Assembly (NCBI RefSeq): GCF_048564905.1
Contig: NW_027328870.1
Location: 704,664-768,663, forward strand
Direction: 5' to 3'
From: Vicugna pacos
Taxonomy: Eukaryota > Chordata > Mammalia > Artiodactyla > Camelidae
DNA length: 64,000 nt
In this document: positions 50,001 to 63,440 of the stretch, in pieces
Layout of the letters: each line of letters begins with the position of its first letter
Numbering within the stretch: the stretch's first letter is position 1
The notes under the pieces: generated by a model
Database searches by the model: none
The model's input: only the letters and a program-made list of their open reading frames with translations
Told to the model about the DNA's origin: nothing
Position numbers and translations under genes: made by a program

Positions 50001-50150
50001 GACCTCACAATTTTCAGAAGGTTCTCATCAAAAAGATAAGAAATAGATTTTGGTGAGGTTGTGAAGAAAAAGGAACACCGTGGACACTCTTGATAGGAAT
50101 GAAATGTATTGATTCCATTGCATATATACATCAAATTTTGTTCATCTATT
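47086..50150 (+). mobile_element. Older L1, ORF2
   Basis: A second plus-strand L1 starts directly after the tail of the previous one: 'ATAAGCAAAATCAAAAAACC', 'CAATAAACTGGACAACTTAG', 'AATCAGTTTGATACATCACA', 'CACATAGCTAATCATTATAC', 'CTATCATATGACACAGCAAT'. More diverged than its neighbour, with no long ORF. Confidence 0.85.
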
Positions 50151-50154
50151 TTTC

Positions 50155-50606
50155 TGTCAAGGAATGTTTGGTTTGCAGGCTCCAGTCTGAAGGCTCTAGA
50201 GGATAAGCCCATGGGCTGAACTGATAAACAAGCTGTGAGGAATGTCACATATCCAGGCTGGATAAGAAATGGCCTGCTCATTGCATGGCTGGAGAGCCTA
50301 TGCTGGATAAGATCCTTATAGGGGGACAACCTAAGACAGGCACAGCCAGCTGGATAAGAGATGGCCTACTTAATGAAGTTCCGTGATGAACTTTAAAACA
50401 ATCCTTGATCATTTCACATCCTGTGCTTACTGCAGGAGCATGGGGACATAAATAGCTAAAGATTATTAACATTGTTATAACTTAGATGATATGTGAGGCA
50501 TTGTGCATGTCATATATAAACCCTTTCTCTAAGAATCAATAAAAAGAGAAATGCTCCGCTTCTCTCCGCACAGTGTTTGTGTGTATTTGATATCGTGCCA
50601 CTGACA
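50155..50606 (+). mobile_element. Solo LTR of an endogenous retrovirus
   Basis: 452 bp with TGTCA...TGACA ends. It has a CATATATAAACCC promoter-like box, a CAATAAAAAGAG polyadenylation signal and a 'TTCTCTCCGCACAGTGTTTG' U5-like block. It sits between two L1 fragments of opposite orientation, with no obvious flanking target duplication. A fossil without internal region. Confidence 0.75.
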
Positions 50607-50619
50607 TGGTTAATTTAAT

Positions 50620-51478
50620 TTGTTGGGAGTATCTTAAAAGGATGTTGCATTGTATACAATGCTCTTTTTGCACCTGTTGAAATGATTATGTGAGTTTTAT
50701 TTCTCATTCTATTAGTGTGGCATGTCACCTTTATTGATCTGAGTATTTTGAAGTATCTTAAACCAAGGGATAAATCCCTTTACTCATATATGTGTATGAT
50801 ACATTAAATGTGTTGTTGAATTCATTTTCCTTCTGTTTTGTTGAGAATTTTGACACATATTTTCATCAGGGATAATATTCCATATTTTGCATCTAATGTC
50901 CGTTCTAACATTGTTATGCAAATAAACCAGGCATCATAAAAGAAGTTTGGAAACTTTCACCCCTTCAAATTCTTGGAAGATTTTTGGAAGAATTAGTGAA
51001 AAATTGTCTTCAAATACATGACAGAATTCACCGGTAAAGTCAACTTGTAAATTTTTTCTGGTTTGTGAGGTTTGGATTACTGATTTACTCATACACACTT
51101 TTGCCTTATTTAACTTTCTAATTTCTTCTTGATTCAGTATTGGAAGACATATGTTTCTGGGAATTTGTCTTTTGTTCTAGGTCATTCAAATTGTTGGCTA
51201 GTGTTAATTTCTTATGTGCTATGCATCTCTACAACATCAGTGGTAATATCTTCTCTATTATTTCTAATTTTATTTAAGTTTTTATTTTCTTAGACAACCT
51301 AAACGTTTGTCTACTTTATCTTTAAAAGAAACAGACTTTGGTATTTATGTTATCTTTTGAATTGTTTCTCTTGTTATTTGCCTTACTCTCATTGATTCAA
51401 TTTTCTTCTTTATTCTTTCTGTTTTCTCCTAGATTCTTGATGTGTAAAGTTAAGTAGTGTGAATATTTGTATTTCTTT
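50620..51478 (-). mobile_element. Older L1 ORF2 fragment
   Basis: Reverse-complement ORF2 text, for example 'TGTTGAAATGATTATGTGAG', 'TTGAGAATTTTGACACATAT', 'TGACAGAATTCACCGGTAAA'. Diverged. Confidence 0.8.
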
Positions 51479-51479
51479 T

Positions 51480-54400
51480 ATTACATTATTAATTAATTAA
51501 TCTATTTATTTATTTACATATTTATTTTTTTATTTATCATTGAAAAATGCCATTTATAATGCGTCAATCTGTGGTGTATAGCATAGTATCCCTGTAGATG
51601 CATATATTTCTGTGCCTATAAAACATTACTTCACAATATTTAACATACTGCCCTGTGTCATACAAAAGAAATTTTAGAAAATATCTATTTTTATATATAG
51701 TGGATAAATTTATAAATCTACTGCTCCCAAATATATCCTCTAGCAGCCCCTTTCCGCAGTAATCATAAAATTGTTTAGTAGATCTGCGAGTGTATTTCAG
51801 TTTTGTAGATGAAATCATTGTGTTCTTATCCAAATATTTTTTTAAGCTTCTTCATATGTAATGTCATGTATTATATTTCTTTCTTTTTCTGGCTTACTTC
51901 AATTAGATTGACACTTTTTGTGGACATCCATTTTGCTGCAAATGTCATTGTTTTATCATTTTTTATTGCAGAATATTATTCCATTGTGTAAATACGGCAT
52001 AACATCTGAATTATGTCATCTGTTTTTGGACAATTAGGTTACTTCCATATTGTGGCTGTTGTATACAGCACTGCTAAGGACATTGTGGTGCAGGTGGCTT
52101 CTTGAAATAGGGTTCCCTTTGATATATACCCAGAAGTGTGATTGCTGGTTCGTATTTTAAGTTTATTTCTATCCATTAGAGGAAACTCCATCCTGGTTTC
52201 AAAAATGACTGCACCAAACTACATTCTACCAGCAGTGTAGGAAGGTTCCATTTCTCCACAGCTTCCCCAGCATTTATTGTTTGTGGACTTTTGAATGATG
52301 ACCATTGTTACTACTGGGAAGTGATATATCATTATAGTTTTGAATTGCCCTTCTCTGATAATGATAGCAATTTTTTTTCCATATATCTGTGTGGCATTTG
52401 AATGGCTCTATTGGAGAATTGCTTGTTTAGGGATTCTGCACATTTTCAGATTGGGTTTCTTGTTTTTTTTTAATATTATTAGGTTGTATGAAGTCTTTAT
52501 ATTTTGGAAATTAAGACTTTGTCAGTTGCATCACTTCTAAATATTTTCTTTAATCCTGTAGTTTGTCATTTTGTTTGGTTTTGGTTCCCTTTGCTGTGCA
52601 AAAGCTTATAAGTTTTATTAGGTCCCATTTATTAATTTTGCTCTTACATCCATTACCTGAGTAGGCTGTTCTAGGAGATCATTGCTGCTATTTATGTCAG
52701 AGTGTTTTGCCTATGTTTTCTTCAAGGAGATTTACTGTGTCTTACCTTACATTTAATTCTTCAAGATATTTTGAGTTTATTCTTGTGTATGGATTCAAGG
52801 AGTGCTCTAACTCCATTTCTCTGCATGCTGCTATCCAGTTTTCCCACAAGTTGGTGAAGAGATGGTCTTTTCTCTGTCATATTCCTGGCTACTCTGTCAA
52901 AGATTAATTGAACAAAGGCCTGTAGATTTATTCCTAGGCTCTCTACTCTCTTCCATTGGTCCATATGCCTGTTTCTGTACCAATATCATGTCAATGTCAT
53001 TATTGTAGCTCTGCAATAGTGTATGGAGACCTGATGGATTATTCCTGAAGCCTCTTTTTTTTACTTCAATATTGTTTTGGAAACTATGGTTTTTTATGGC
53101 TCTATTTAAATCTTAGGATCATTTGTTTCAGTCCTAAAAAGAAATGTTTTGCATAATTTGATAGGAAATGAAATTTTCTTGCCTGATCATTGTGGCTAGG
53201 ACTTCCAAGACAATATTGAATTGAAATTGTGAGAATTGGCAACCTTGTCTTGTCTCAGGTTTTTGTGAGAAGGGTTACAGTTTTTAACCATTGAGTATTT
53301 TGCTGGCTATATATTTGTCATAAATAGCTATTATTATGTTGAGATATGGTCCCTCTGTACCCACTGTGATAAGAATATTTTTTGCAGATAGGTGTTAAAT
53401 GTTATCAAATGTTTTTTCTGCATCTACTTAGATTATCATATGGTTTCATGTCCTCTGTTTAGTTGATAAGTTGTATCACTATTGATTGATTGATTTGCAT
53501 ATGTTACACCATCCTTGTGTTCCTGGGATGAACCTAACTTGATAATGGTGTATGATTTTTTTTTACTTGATGTTGGATTCTGTTTGTTAATAATTTCTTA
53601 AGGACTTTTACATCTATGTTTATCAATGATATTGGCCTATAGTTTTCTTTTTAGGTAGTGTCTTTGTCTCGTTTTGTTATCAGGTTGATGTTGGCCTTAA
53701 GGTGTGAGTTTGGGTGTACTCTATCCATATGAATCTTTTGGAAATGTTTGAGGAGGACTGGTATGGATTTTTCTTTGTATGTTTGGTGAAATTCCCCAGT
53801 GAAGCTATTTGGGTCTTAATTATTGTTTGCAGGGATTTTTTATTTTATTGATAATTGTATTCCATTTCTGGTGATCTGTCTGTTCAAATGATCATTTTCT
53901 TCTTGATGCAATAATGGTGGGCTGAATGTTTCCAGAAAATTCTCCATTTCTTCTAGGTTATCAAGTTTGTTTTCATGCAGTTGCTCATGGTATTACCTTA
54001 TGATATTTTGCAAATTTGATGTACTCTTTTAGTTTCTAAATTTTCATTTCTTATGTTTTTTGTGTTCTCTCTCTTTTCTTGTTGGTGAGCCTGTTCTGAG
54101 TTTTGTCAATTTTGTTGACTATTTCAAAAAACAGTTTGATTGATTTTTTTCTATTTTTTAATCTTTATTTCAATTCTTTCTCCTTTGATCTTTATTTTCC
54201 CACTTTCTGCTGACTTTTGGTTTTGTTTGCTCTTCTCTTCGTGATTAGTTTAAATAGAACTTTAGATTAGTTATTTTAAATTGCTCTTATACTTTGAGGC
54301 TGACATTGTCAGAGTGAACTTCCCTCTTAAGACTGCTTTAACTGTATTCCATAGACTTTGTGTAGTGTTGTGTCATATTTCTCAAGATATTTCTTAATTT

Positions 54401-55780
54401 CTTCTTTAAAATCCTCACCTCCCCAACTTTTTATAGTACCATTTTTTTAATTTACATGCTGTCATTTTTTCTCCCTGTTTTTCTGTGATTGATTTCTAGT
54501 TTCATGGTATTATACTCAGAAAAGATGCTTGAAATAATTTTTATCTTGTTAAATTTGTTGAGGCTTTTCCTGTGCCTCAGTACATAAACTTTCCTAGAAA
54601 ATGTTCCATGTGTTCTGGAAAAGAATATATATTCTGTTTTGGGGAAAAGTAGTGTTTTGAAAATATCAACCAAATCCAATTATTTTATCATATCTTTTGG
54701 TATCTTTGTTCCCTTATTAATTTTCTGTCTGAAAGACCAGTCTAGTTATGGTAATGGGGAGTTATATTCTCCTACTGTGATTGTGCTCCCATCGATTTCT
54801 TCCTTTTCATCTATTAGTGTTTGCTTTATGTATTTAGGTGCTCTTATATTGAGTGCATATATATTAATGAGTATAATACCCTCATTGTGTGTTGCTCGTT
54901 TAATCATTATATCATGTCCTTGTTTATCATTCTCTATGGCCTTTGTTGTAAAGCCTATTTTGTGTGAAGTCAGTACTGCTAGTCCTGCCTTCTTGTCATG
55001 GCCATTTGCATGGAATATATTTTTCCATCTTCTGACTTTGAATTGATGTGTGTTCCTCTTTCTAAATTGGGTCTCTTGTATGCTTCATAATGTAGGGTCC
55101 TGTTATATTATCCAATCTGGCAATATATATCTTTTGATTGAAGCACTAATTCCAATATCATTTGTAAAAATTATTGATAAACTGGTGTTTATTTCCATTT
55201 TGAACTTCATTTTCCAGTTGATTTGGTATTTCCTTTATGTTCATTTCTTTATCTTTCTATGGCTTTATAAGTTTTCTTTTATTATCTTGTTTTTTTTCTG
55301 GCTTTCTGACTTCATTGTAAGATTTTGACTTATGGTTACCCTGTTTTGTATGTATATTGACCCATTACTATATCTGTTTATATTAACTGAAATGAATACA
55401 AACTCAAACGCATCATACAGAGAACAGAAACAAGAAGAAAATACTCTGTTTTGTCCTGTTTCATGCTCTGACACATAAAAATTTTGATGTCCTTTTTTAC
55501 ATCATATTTATACTGCTGTAAGTCATTATATCTATTGCCTTTCTAATTATGCCTTTCTCCTTTCTATAGCATCCTGCTTCTTTATTTTTAGAGTAGATGT
55601 TTCATTATTTCTTTTTCTGTTACCGAATAGTTTTAGTATTTGCTTTTGTGGAGATTATTTAACTCTCCTTCTATTCTAATGGATACCTTGCTTGATATGT
55701 TATATTAGATATCAGATTTCTTTCATTCTGGACTTTGAATTTGTCTTGCCACTGCCTTCTGCCTGTTGTATTTGTGTGGG
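51480..55780 (-). mobile_element. L1, 3' UTR through most of ORF2
   Basis: Reverse-complement L1 of about 4.3 kb. The A-rich tail appears as TTATTTATTTACATATTTAT at the low-coordinate end, then the 3' UTR ('TCAATCTGTGGTGTATAGCA'), ORF2 C-terminus, reverse transcriptase and, near 54-55.3 kb, upstream ORF2 ('ACTTTCTGCTGACTTTTGGT', 'AGTACTGCTAGTCCTGCCTT'). The plus-strand ORFs inside, such as 54639-55046, are antisense shadows. Many substitutions; inactive. The segment from about 55.4 kb is assigned with less certainty. Confidence 0.88.
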
Positions 55781-55849
55781 AAACATTTTTCAAAATATAA
55801 TGTATATAATTATATGTATGTAAAGAATAAGTTCAAATGAAGTAAACAA

Positions 55850-56390
55850 ATTAGGAGAAAACCTATACGTTAAAAAACAGAAAACATTGATGAAGGAAAT
55901 TAAAATTGATCCAAAGAAATGAAAAGATCTCTTATGTTAATGATGTGAAACAATGTGGTTGAAACAACCATACTTCCCAAATGAATCTACATTTAGTATG
56001 ATTCATGTCAAAATACCCATGAGATTTTTCCATTAAATAGAAGAAATAATTTCAAAATTTATATGTAACCACAAAGATCTTCAGTTGCCAAAATAATCTT
56101 GAAAAAGAATTTAAATATAGTAGTGTAAAGTTCTCTGATGTTAAACAGTCCTACAAAGCTTTAGTAACTTAAACTACATGATACTCGCTCAAAAACTGAC
56201 ACCAATCAAAAGAAGAGAATAGAGTAACCAGATATATTCCCTCACACCTATGATCAATTAACCCATGAAAACGGAAGCAAGAGAATGAAATGAAGAAATG
56301 AGATTCTCCTCAATAAGTAGTGCTGGGCAGATTGAACAAGTGAAAGATAGATTAGAGTATTTCCTCACATTGTATACAATCAGTAAGCAC
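55850..56390 (+). mobile_element. Old L1 ORF2 fragment
   Basis: Plus-strand L1M-like text: 'GTAACCACAAAGATCTTCAG', 'TTAACCCATGAAAACGGAAG', 'TAAGTAGTGCTGGGCAGATT'. Short and diverged. Confidence 0.7.
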
Positions 56391-56394
56391 AGAA

Positions 56395-57130
56395 TTCCTT
56401 TCATTTATTAAGTTTACTTATATTCCTTGCACCTGTAATTTATAGATCTATGTTTAGAACTGTTGTTTCACTTATCAAATATATTCCTATTTTATTCTTT
56501 TTGGTATAAATTTACACACAATTGTTTTCCTAATTTCTCTTTCTGATAATGTTCTGTTCCTATATAAAAATGCAATTGATATTTGTTTATTGATTTTGTA
56601 TTCTGCAAGTTTACTAAGTTTGTTCATTATTTCTAACAGTCACTGGAGGAGTGTATGGAGCTTTCTATCTATGTATATTTAAGTCATCTGTAAAAATTTT
56701 ACTGCTTGTTTACCAGTTGAATGCCTTTTATATTTTTTCTTGACTAGTTATTCTTGCTAGAACTTCTAGTAGTGTAATTTAGGACTTGTGAAATTGAGGT
56801 ACTTTTCTTATTACTGGACCAGAGGAAAAATTTCCTGTATGTTAATATTGAACTTGAAGATAGTCATGAGTTTTTAATATATGGCTTTTATTATGTCTTG
56901 TCATATTCTATCTAGAGCGAATTTGTTAAGAATTTTTTTAAAGTTAAGATCAGATCTGTTAATAATTTTCCTACATATTTTGAGATTGTTATTTTCCAAT
57001 TATTTGTTATTTAACAGATGGTATCACATTTATTGATTTGTGTATGTTAAATAAAATTTATGAATCAGGATTAAGTCCAACTTAACTATTCTTTATAATA
57101 CTTATAATATGCCATGAATTCAACTTGCTA
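56395..57130 (-). mobile_element. Old L1 ORF2 fragment
   Basis: Reverse-complement ORF2: 'TTTTGTATTCTGCAAGTTTA', 'GTTTACCAGTTGAATGCCTT', 'ATGGCTTTTATTATGTCTTG'. It meets the preceding L1 piece head-on. Confidence 0.7.
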
Positions 57131-58410
57131 ATATTTACACAGAATGGAATATACAAATACTGAAGGAAAAATTTACATTGTAGATTGAGTGAATATTTAT
57201 TTATTTCAAAATTTTATCTCTCATTTTGAATTTGGCTTATGTTTAATGAAATTTATGTCTAAATAAAGAATACAAATTTTGGTAGAGCTGGATTTACTAC
57301 AGTTTAGTGATACAAAACCTAGCTTTTATTAACAATTAGTGTACAAAACACTTGCCTTAAAATGCCGCATTATGCTAACAATGCCAACTGTTTCAGGTCT
57401 GAGAAACATATTGCTTCCTATAATGCATTACCTGGTCTTTTCCACCGAAACCCACATATACTGTTATTTCTTTGTTTTTGATTGTTTGTTTTCCCCTTAA
57501 TGAAGGCACTGTTTATTGAACCCAGGATCTTGTTTATAAGTGTATTTATCAACCTCATTTTGGAACACTTAACAGAAGCCCCAAGAGTATGGATTATAAA
57601 GATGACAAGAAAATTTATTCCTTCTAGGACTGAAAAACTTCTGAGTGAAAGAATGGCAAAAGGTGATAATTCATGAATTACAAACAAAATAAATATGTTA
57701 TTTGTTTTACTTATAGCACTGAATTACAATTTAAAACAAAAATTACCCCCTTAGGGATTTCTCAAGTTTGATTGATTACTTTAATCTATTTTTATTTCAT
57801 AAATATTTACCATTTATTAATAAACATACCAAATACACTGATAATTATTCTGCTCATGTTTTGAATATAGAGCTACTTATTGTAAAGTAAACAGATAAAT
57901 AACTACTTCCATTTCCAAATAAAATTGTTTCACTTTAATTACAAATTATAATGTAATAGGTATAAATTTTCTGTACAGGCTTAACACAAATTTCACTTTA
58001 AATTCCATAACTTTAAAATTATTTTATATATTTTGTGCATTATTTATACTCTGTTCATAAATCTGTTATAAATTTGTGTACAAAAGTATGGAGATTGGTT
58101 TTATTTCATAGACCCAAAAAATTAAATTATTTAAAAAGATTTTGTGGGGATAATATTTGCAGATCACACTATAAAAATAAGTATCCTATATGTTTCATTT
58201 TAACTGGATGAATGAGAAATAAACACTGGCTTAATGTTACACTTGAGTTGCTAGGAGACCAGTCGTTTTGTGATGTCGCATCTTCTCAGGTTGAGAACCA
58301 TTGTGATGGCCTAGCAGTTTATCTGTGCAGGCCTGCCAGAACAGCATTTGTAGCTGCAGTGCTCAAAAACATGCAGATTAGAAAAGTAGCAGTAGAAAAA
58401 GTTATTTGAG
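57131..58410. other. AT-rich region upstream of the HSFY-like pseudogene
   Basis: No gene recognised. The 65-codon ORF at 58212-58409 lies directly before the HSFY-like ATG and may be the remnant of its 5' UTR. A segment at 57.48-57.68 kb with ORFs on both strands was not identified. Confidence 0.4.
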
Positions 58411-60083
58411 ATGACACCTGTTTCTTCAGAAATTCAAGATGTGTCTCATAAAGACGGACCAACTGGTTCAGGAAACTCTGGTAGATCTCTATTGTGTGAT
58501 CAAACAATCTCTGGGGACTTGTCTTGAAGTCTATGTTTGAAGAAAATGCTTTTCAGACTTTGTCTGAAGAATCCTTGATAAAAAGACCATGTTACATACA
58601 TTGTGTCTCAGAATCAGGTGAAGATAATGATTTTCGTTCTCTGACATTTCCAGGAAAACTCTGGAAAATGGCTGGGAGTGACCAATTTAAATCCATCTGG
58701 TGGGGTTATACTGGATCTTCCATAGTGATTGGTGAAGCTGTCTTTAAGAAGGAAGTGTTGGAACGATAGGCCCCTTTCAGATTATTTGAAACTGGAAGTA
58801 TGAAAAGTTTACTTAGACAGCTTAACATTTATGGGTTTAGTAAATTGCGGCAGAATTTGCAGAAATCTTCTTGTCTAGCTGACTTTCTGGCAGAAGAGAA
58901 AGAAGTCTCTGTTTTAAGCAAGGAATTCAGTAATTGTAGTTATGACTTGGTAACGTATATATAAAATTTTATTTTGTATATCAAAATATGGTAATATAAA
59001 TGTAAAGCAAGATTTTGAAATTCTATAAAACTACAAAGGCTGAAATTCTTTATTTTTTCTAAAAATTAAGACAGTGCCTTAACTATTCAAGATTATGCAA
59101 AACGTTCCTAGCAACTATGAATCTTAAAAGAAATCTAAATGAAGGTATTAAAGCTTTTTTTAAAAAGTTGCTTTCACCGTTGCTGCAAATGCTAACTTCT
59201 TAAATTTGATGACTATTCTATTTAAATGTGTATATTCCAAATATGGAATTTCAAAATATAGTCAGCATTGTACACATTTTTATGATAATATCATTGCATA
59301 GTAAACGTGAAATCTGAGATTTTATAGGTTAGGCTTAATATAGTCTTGTGTTTTGTTTTAAAATATTACTAAAATTTTTCTCCTTTGGTTTTAGCTACAG
59401 TTCTGCCATAATCGAAATCTTAAACGAGGTTGTCCCCAGGTTTTAGTGAGAATAAAAAGAAGAGTTGTGAATAAAAATGGCTCTCTGGTATTTTCATTGG
59501 CTTAAGATTTCAAAAAGAAGCACTTTAAAGCAGAGGGTAATGTGCATAACCATAATTCTGGTTTTGTGGCTGACACTAGTGTAGAAAGTTCATTTTTACT
59601 TTCTGCAAATTTAAACATGCCTCTAATAAGAAAGCCGTCTACTAGCCACGTACTTGGTGATACAACTAACCTGATCAGAGGTGATTTTTCTCCTCCATCA
59701 TCAATGTCATTTAGACCACCAGAACAATATTGCAGTGGATCAACGTGCTATTTTAAATCAGTTGACCACTGTCCACGGGCACTCTCAAAGCAGCTACAAT
59801 GAAGCAAATGGCTGTGGTGTGAACTTCATTACAACTACAACTTCTAGTTCTCAGTAAAGCATCATGTCTCCCATACAGAGCAATTATTTTGGACTAATGG
59901 AGCCTTCTACTTTTCCAAAAAGATATCACAACATATCTGCCAATGAAGGTCTTTTCCTAAACTTCAACTGGGAGTACCCCACGGTTTCCAGTGCCAGTGA
60001 TAGCTGATACATCAGCTACCTCTCTTTCAAGGCCAACTTATCAGCCAACCTCAGTTTATGAATGTCATGCTAATTACAACTGA
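58411..60083 (+). pseudogene. HSFY: HSFY-like heat-shock-factor pseudogene, two exons
   Basis: Exon 1 (58411-58922) opens MTPVSSEIQDVSHKDGPTGS (HSFY: MAHVSSETQDVSPKDELTAS) and holds the HSF DNA-binding domain: FPGKLWKMAGSDQFKSIWW, then SMKSLLRQLNIYGFSKLRQN. A 472-bp intron follows. Exon 2 starts at 59395 (TTTTAG acceptor) with LQFCHNRNLKRGCPQVLVRI and continues through HNHNSGF, NMPLIRK and AILNQLTTVH to a C-terminus ending YECHANYN plus TGA at 60081 (HSFY ends KYHPNYN). It is broken: in-frame stops near 58525, at 58767 (TAG), at 59503 (TAA) and one more in exon 2; frameshifts before MFEENAFQ, after RPPEQ (about 59.73 kb) and near the C-terminus; and the donor is GA, not GT. An intron and no poly(A) tail argue against retroposition. 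The C-terminal half fits HSFY better than HSFX. HSFY is usually a multicopy Y-linked testis gene. Confidence 0.92.
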
Positions 60084-63000
60084 TCTAACAGAGGACTACC
60101 AGATTATGCAGGATAACAAAGATTAATATTGATTTGGCATATGTCGACAAAAATCTGCAATTTTCTTATTTGAACAACAAACATAGATGTGTACCTGTAT
60201 TTTCCTTATTTTTTTTAAAATAGAGTAAAGAGTTATACTGGAGACTAAGATAACATTTAAAGAAGAAAAGAGATATTTGATTGATATGATCATTTGATGG
60301 AACAATATGGGTATAATTTTAAATAATTTCTTGGAAGGAAGAATAGAAAATGGAAGAATTTGGAAAAAGAATATAACATGGAGAGAGGTAAAAGTACTAA
60401 GTGATTTCTGGTTCATCCTGGAAAGTATTAAAAGTGTTAAGTCAGGGTAGTTTGGAACGGATGATAAATGCAGGAACCGGCCCAGGGATCATGGTCTCTT
60501 TTATGTGATTCTTGGAATCATAAAGGTCACATGATGTAGTCTCGGATGGCACAATCAGAATGTGGTAGAATTTAAGAAGTAATTTTATCTATGGTCTTCT
60601 TTGTGCTGTTCTCAAAGCATTCCAATTGATGCTTTTTTTCCTGTCCTGAAGAATCTATGCTCTATTTTATAGTCAATAATTTATGTTGCTTTTATGTTCC
60701 AGCCAAAGGCAAGCTTACATCCTCAGGGTGGCAGTTAATGCCTTTCCAACTCTAAGCACACAAACTAAACATAATTTAGTCATTCCTTTATAGATCTGGC
60801 ATCTGACTACCTTAGCATTTCTTTATGTTTCACTATTTCTGGAGATACATCGATTGAAATACTTGTCAAGAGAGTTAGCTCCAAACTCACAACTTTTGCT
60901 CCAGCTAATCCTTGGAGTTAGGATGTACTCCTTTTACCTACTAAGATTTTCCCAGTCCCAGCACAAAAACCACCTCCTCCAGATGTTTTCTGTCTATCCC
61001 CCTTTCCTTGTCTAACTTGGATAATAACACAGTAAGCAAAGCACATGCCACAGGATGAGTTTTAGTATTTAGTGAATGAAAAATACATGTTGAATTTAAG
61101 CAAAATCTACTTTCCTGAAACAACAAAACTCTCATAGTTTTCAAACTATTTCGTTATGGTCTATACACTTCACCAAAAACTAGCTGTTTTCATAGCACAA
61201 GGACTATTCATTCAAGACAGTAAGTTGAGGTAGGTACAAGAGGTAAAGTATTATTTTCCTTTTAATTCATGCCTCCAGAGGCCTAAAGCATTCCATTCTC
61301 ATTTGCTGGATTTTTTTCCTGTCTCTTCATCACCCACCCACACAAAAGCGCTGATTCTCTTCCCCTTACCAATAAGTATACTGCCTTCTAATTAATTTAC
61401 TTCTTAGAATCAGAGCATTGTCCAGAAGAGACCATGTCATTGCAAACATTTAATGCAGGAATATACACCCCACATAAATTGTGTCCTTTCTAACCTTCAC
61501 ACAGGAAGTACCTAAGTGGTACTAGACCCTTGGTTGGGGTGGTCGCATTCAGTAACCAAATTGCAATCTAAAATGTGTGGACTAGAACAAGGTGAGGGTG
61601 GTAGAATTAAAAATTTGTCCAACTGCAAGAATACCAAATGTATACAGATTTTAGGAAATATAAAATATTCATGGAAGACTTTGATTAATTCCCATTAATT
61701 TAAAATAAAAGGTGAAGCATTTTCAGAATGTGAAATACCCTGAAATGCTGGAAAATTGTTGGCAAGGTCAGGGAGCCTAAGGCTTCTGCTCACAATCATG
61801 CAGAAAGTGTCAGCTGATAAGACTGGAATGGCAACATTGAGTCCTGAAAATGTGTCACCATATGTGAATAAGCCTTTGATAATCTGGAGAATGGGCAAAT
61901 GAGCCAGGGTAAGCTCTAGCAACATCTCACCAATATGACATCTACCAAGAGAAGAAAAGAGCCCATTTGCAGCAGGAGATCTGTGTCTGGACAGCAGTGG
62001 TTTCTCCTGAAATGAAACATCAAGCTTTTAAGTTTGTCAGCTGAACTATGATGGTGATTATTTTGTTGCTTACATTAGCAGTCTGGGGTTCAGATTGTCT
62101 GGTTCAGCAGGTAGTTTCCAGCTCTATTATCACACAGTGGGTCTTAATGTTATCATCATGACAAGTTTCTATACTGGTAAGTCAAAAGCTACACTTTAAT
62201 TTCAAAATTAGAAATCCTAAAGAAGAATATTGTTTGTCCATCTGTAGTTTTCTACCTGGGAAAATCTAGACTATTGGCAAAAGTACAAAATTTGACTGGT
62301 GTTTGAAAACTATACTCTGATCTCTGCCCACTGAATTCTTCATACTAAATACTACAAATATTTGTACCACTGTGTGTGTGTGTGTGATGATGGATTGTTA
62401 AGCTGTAACTAAGTTTGTCTTAGTTGAGTCATCAGTGAATTATTCCTCTGCATCTGGCAGAATCTCTGTGAATTAAGAATTTCATTGATCCACCAGGTTT
62501 TCTCCTGATCAGAGAGAGGTAGATTATCTTTCTCCCAGTATACTATTTGTTACATGTTTATTGAATCCCAAGCTAATGCTAGGGCCAAGCCACTGAACCC
62601 TTGAATTGGACAGAGGCATATACAAACTCCAGTCCCCAGAGCCCAGCACAGGACTGTGTCCCCCTTTTAATTTAAGCTTATATCAAATTTTTTTTTAATT
62701 CTCATTGTTGACACAACTTATTTTGTCTTTGAACACCCCTTGAATAATTTATAGAGACTGAACTGCTGATTTATTCCCTTTAAGCTACAAATTGCAATAA
62801 CCTTTCTTTCCTTGGACTACCTGGATTAGAGTGAGTGTAGTCATCATTTTGAAAGCAGTCCTCAGTACTGAAAATGCAGAACCTTTACATTCTTTGCCCA
62901 GCGCTTGAGCGATAATGTATGTTGTGGATCTCAGTTATTATCCTCACATCCCATAATGCAACCACGAGAAAACAGCACATTGTTATCCAAAATCAAGTTT

Positions 63001-63440
63001 TTGTCAGTATTGCATTCCCATTGAAAAACAGTTAAGAATTGTAGGAGTTCTGAGATTTTAACATTCTGAGATTTTTAGCAACCTAGCATGTTCATTTCTT
63101 ACAGATGCTCTTGTGGAAATGAGACTTTCGGTCTGAGACAGTGAACTTTATCACTCACAGTAAGAGCAGTCAGTTTTAAATTTGTATCCATTCCCTAATC
63201 TCAGATGAATACACGAAATGAAATGTTGTTGCCTACAGAAGCAGTGGGCTGTTAACATGAAGAAAGTTTAAGGCATGGCAAAACACTAATTTTATTGGTA
63301 TCCTTATGTATAATTTATTAGAATCACTTATTTATTAGTATCTTTACCTAGGATAAGTATATCATTACTAAAGTTTACTTGATGCAAAAAGAATCATGAG
63401 AAATGACATGGGAAAAAGTGACAATTGACTTTCCTTTTTT
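60084..63440. other. Non-genic stretch downstream of HSFY-like pseudogene
   Basis: No gene recognised. A short (TG)n lies at about 62.37-62.39 kb. The minus-strand ORF at 61695-61925 has ordinary composition but no recognised family. Confidence 0.4.

Noticed and set aside
54639-55046. 135-codon plus-strand ORF with membrane-like stretches
   Set aside because: Antisense shadow of L1 ORF2.
58411-60083. Idea that the HSFY-like locus is functional
   Set aside because: At least four in-frame stops, about three frameshifts and a lost splice donor.
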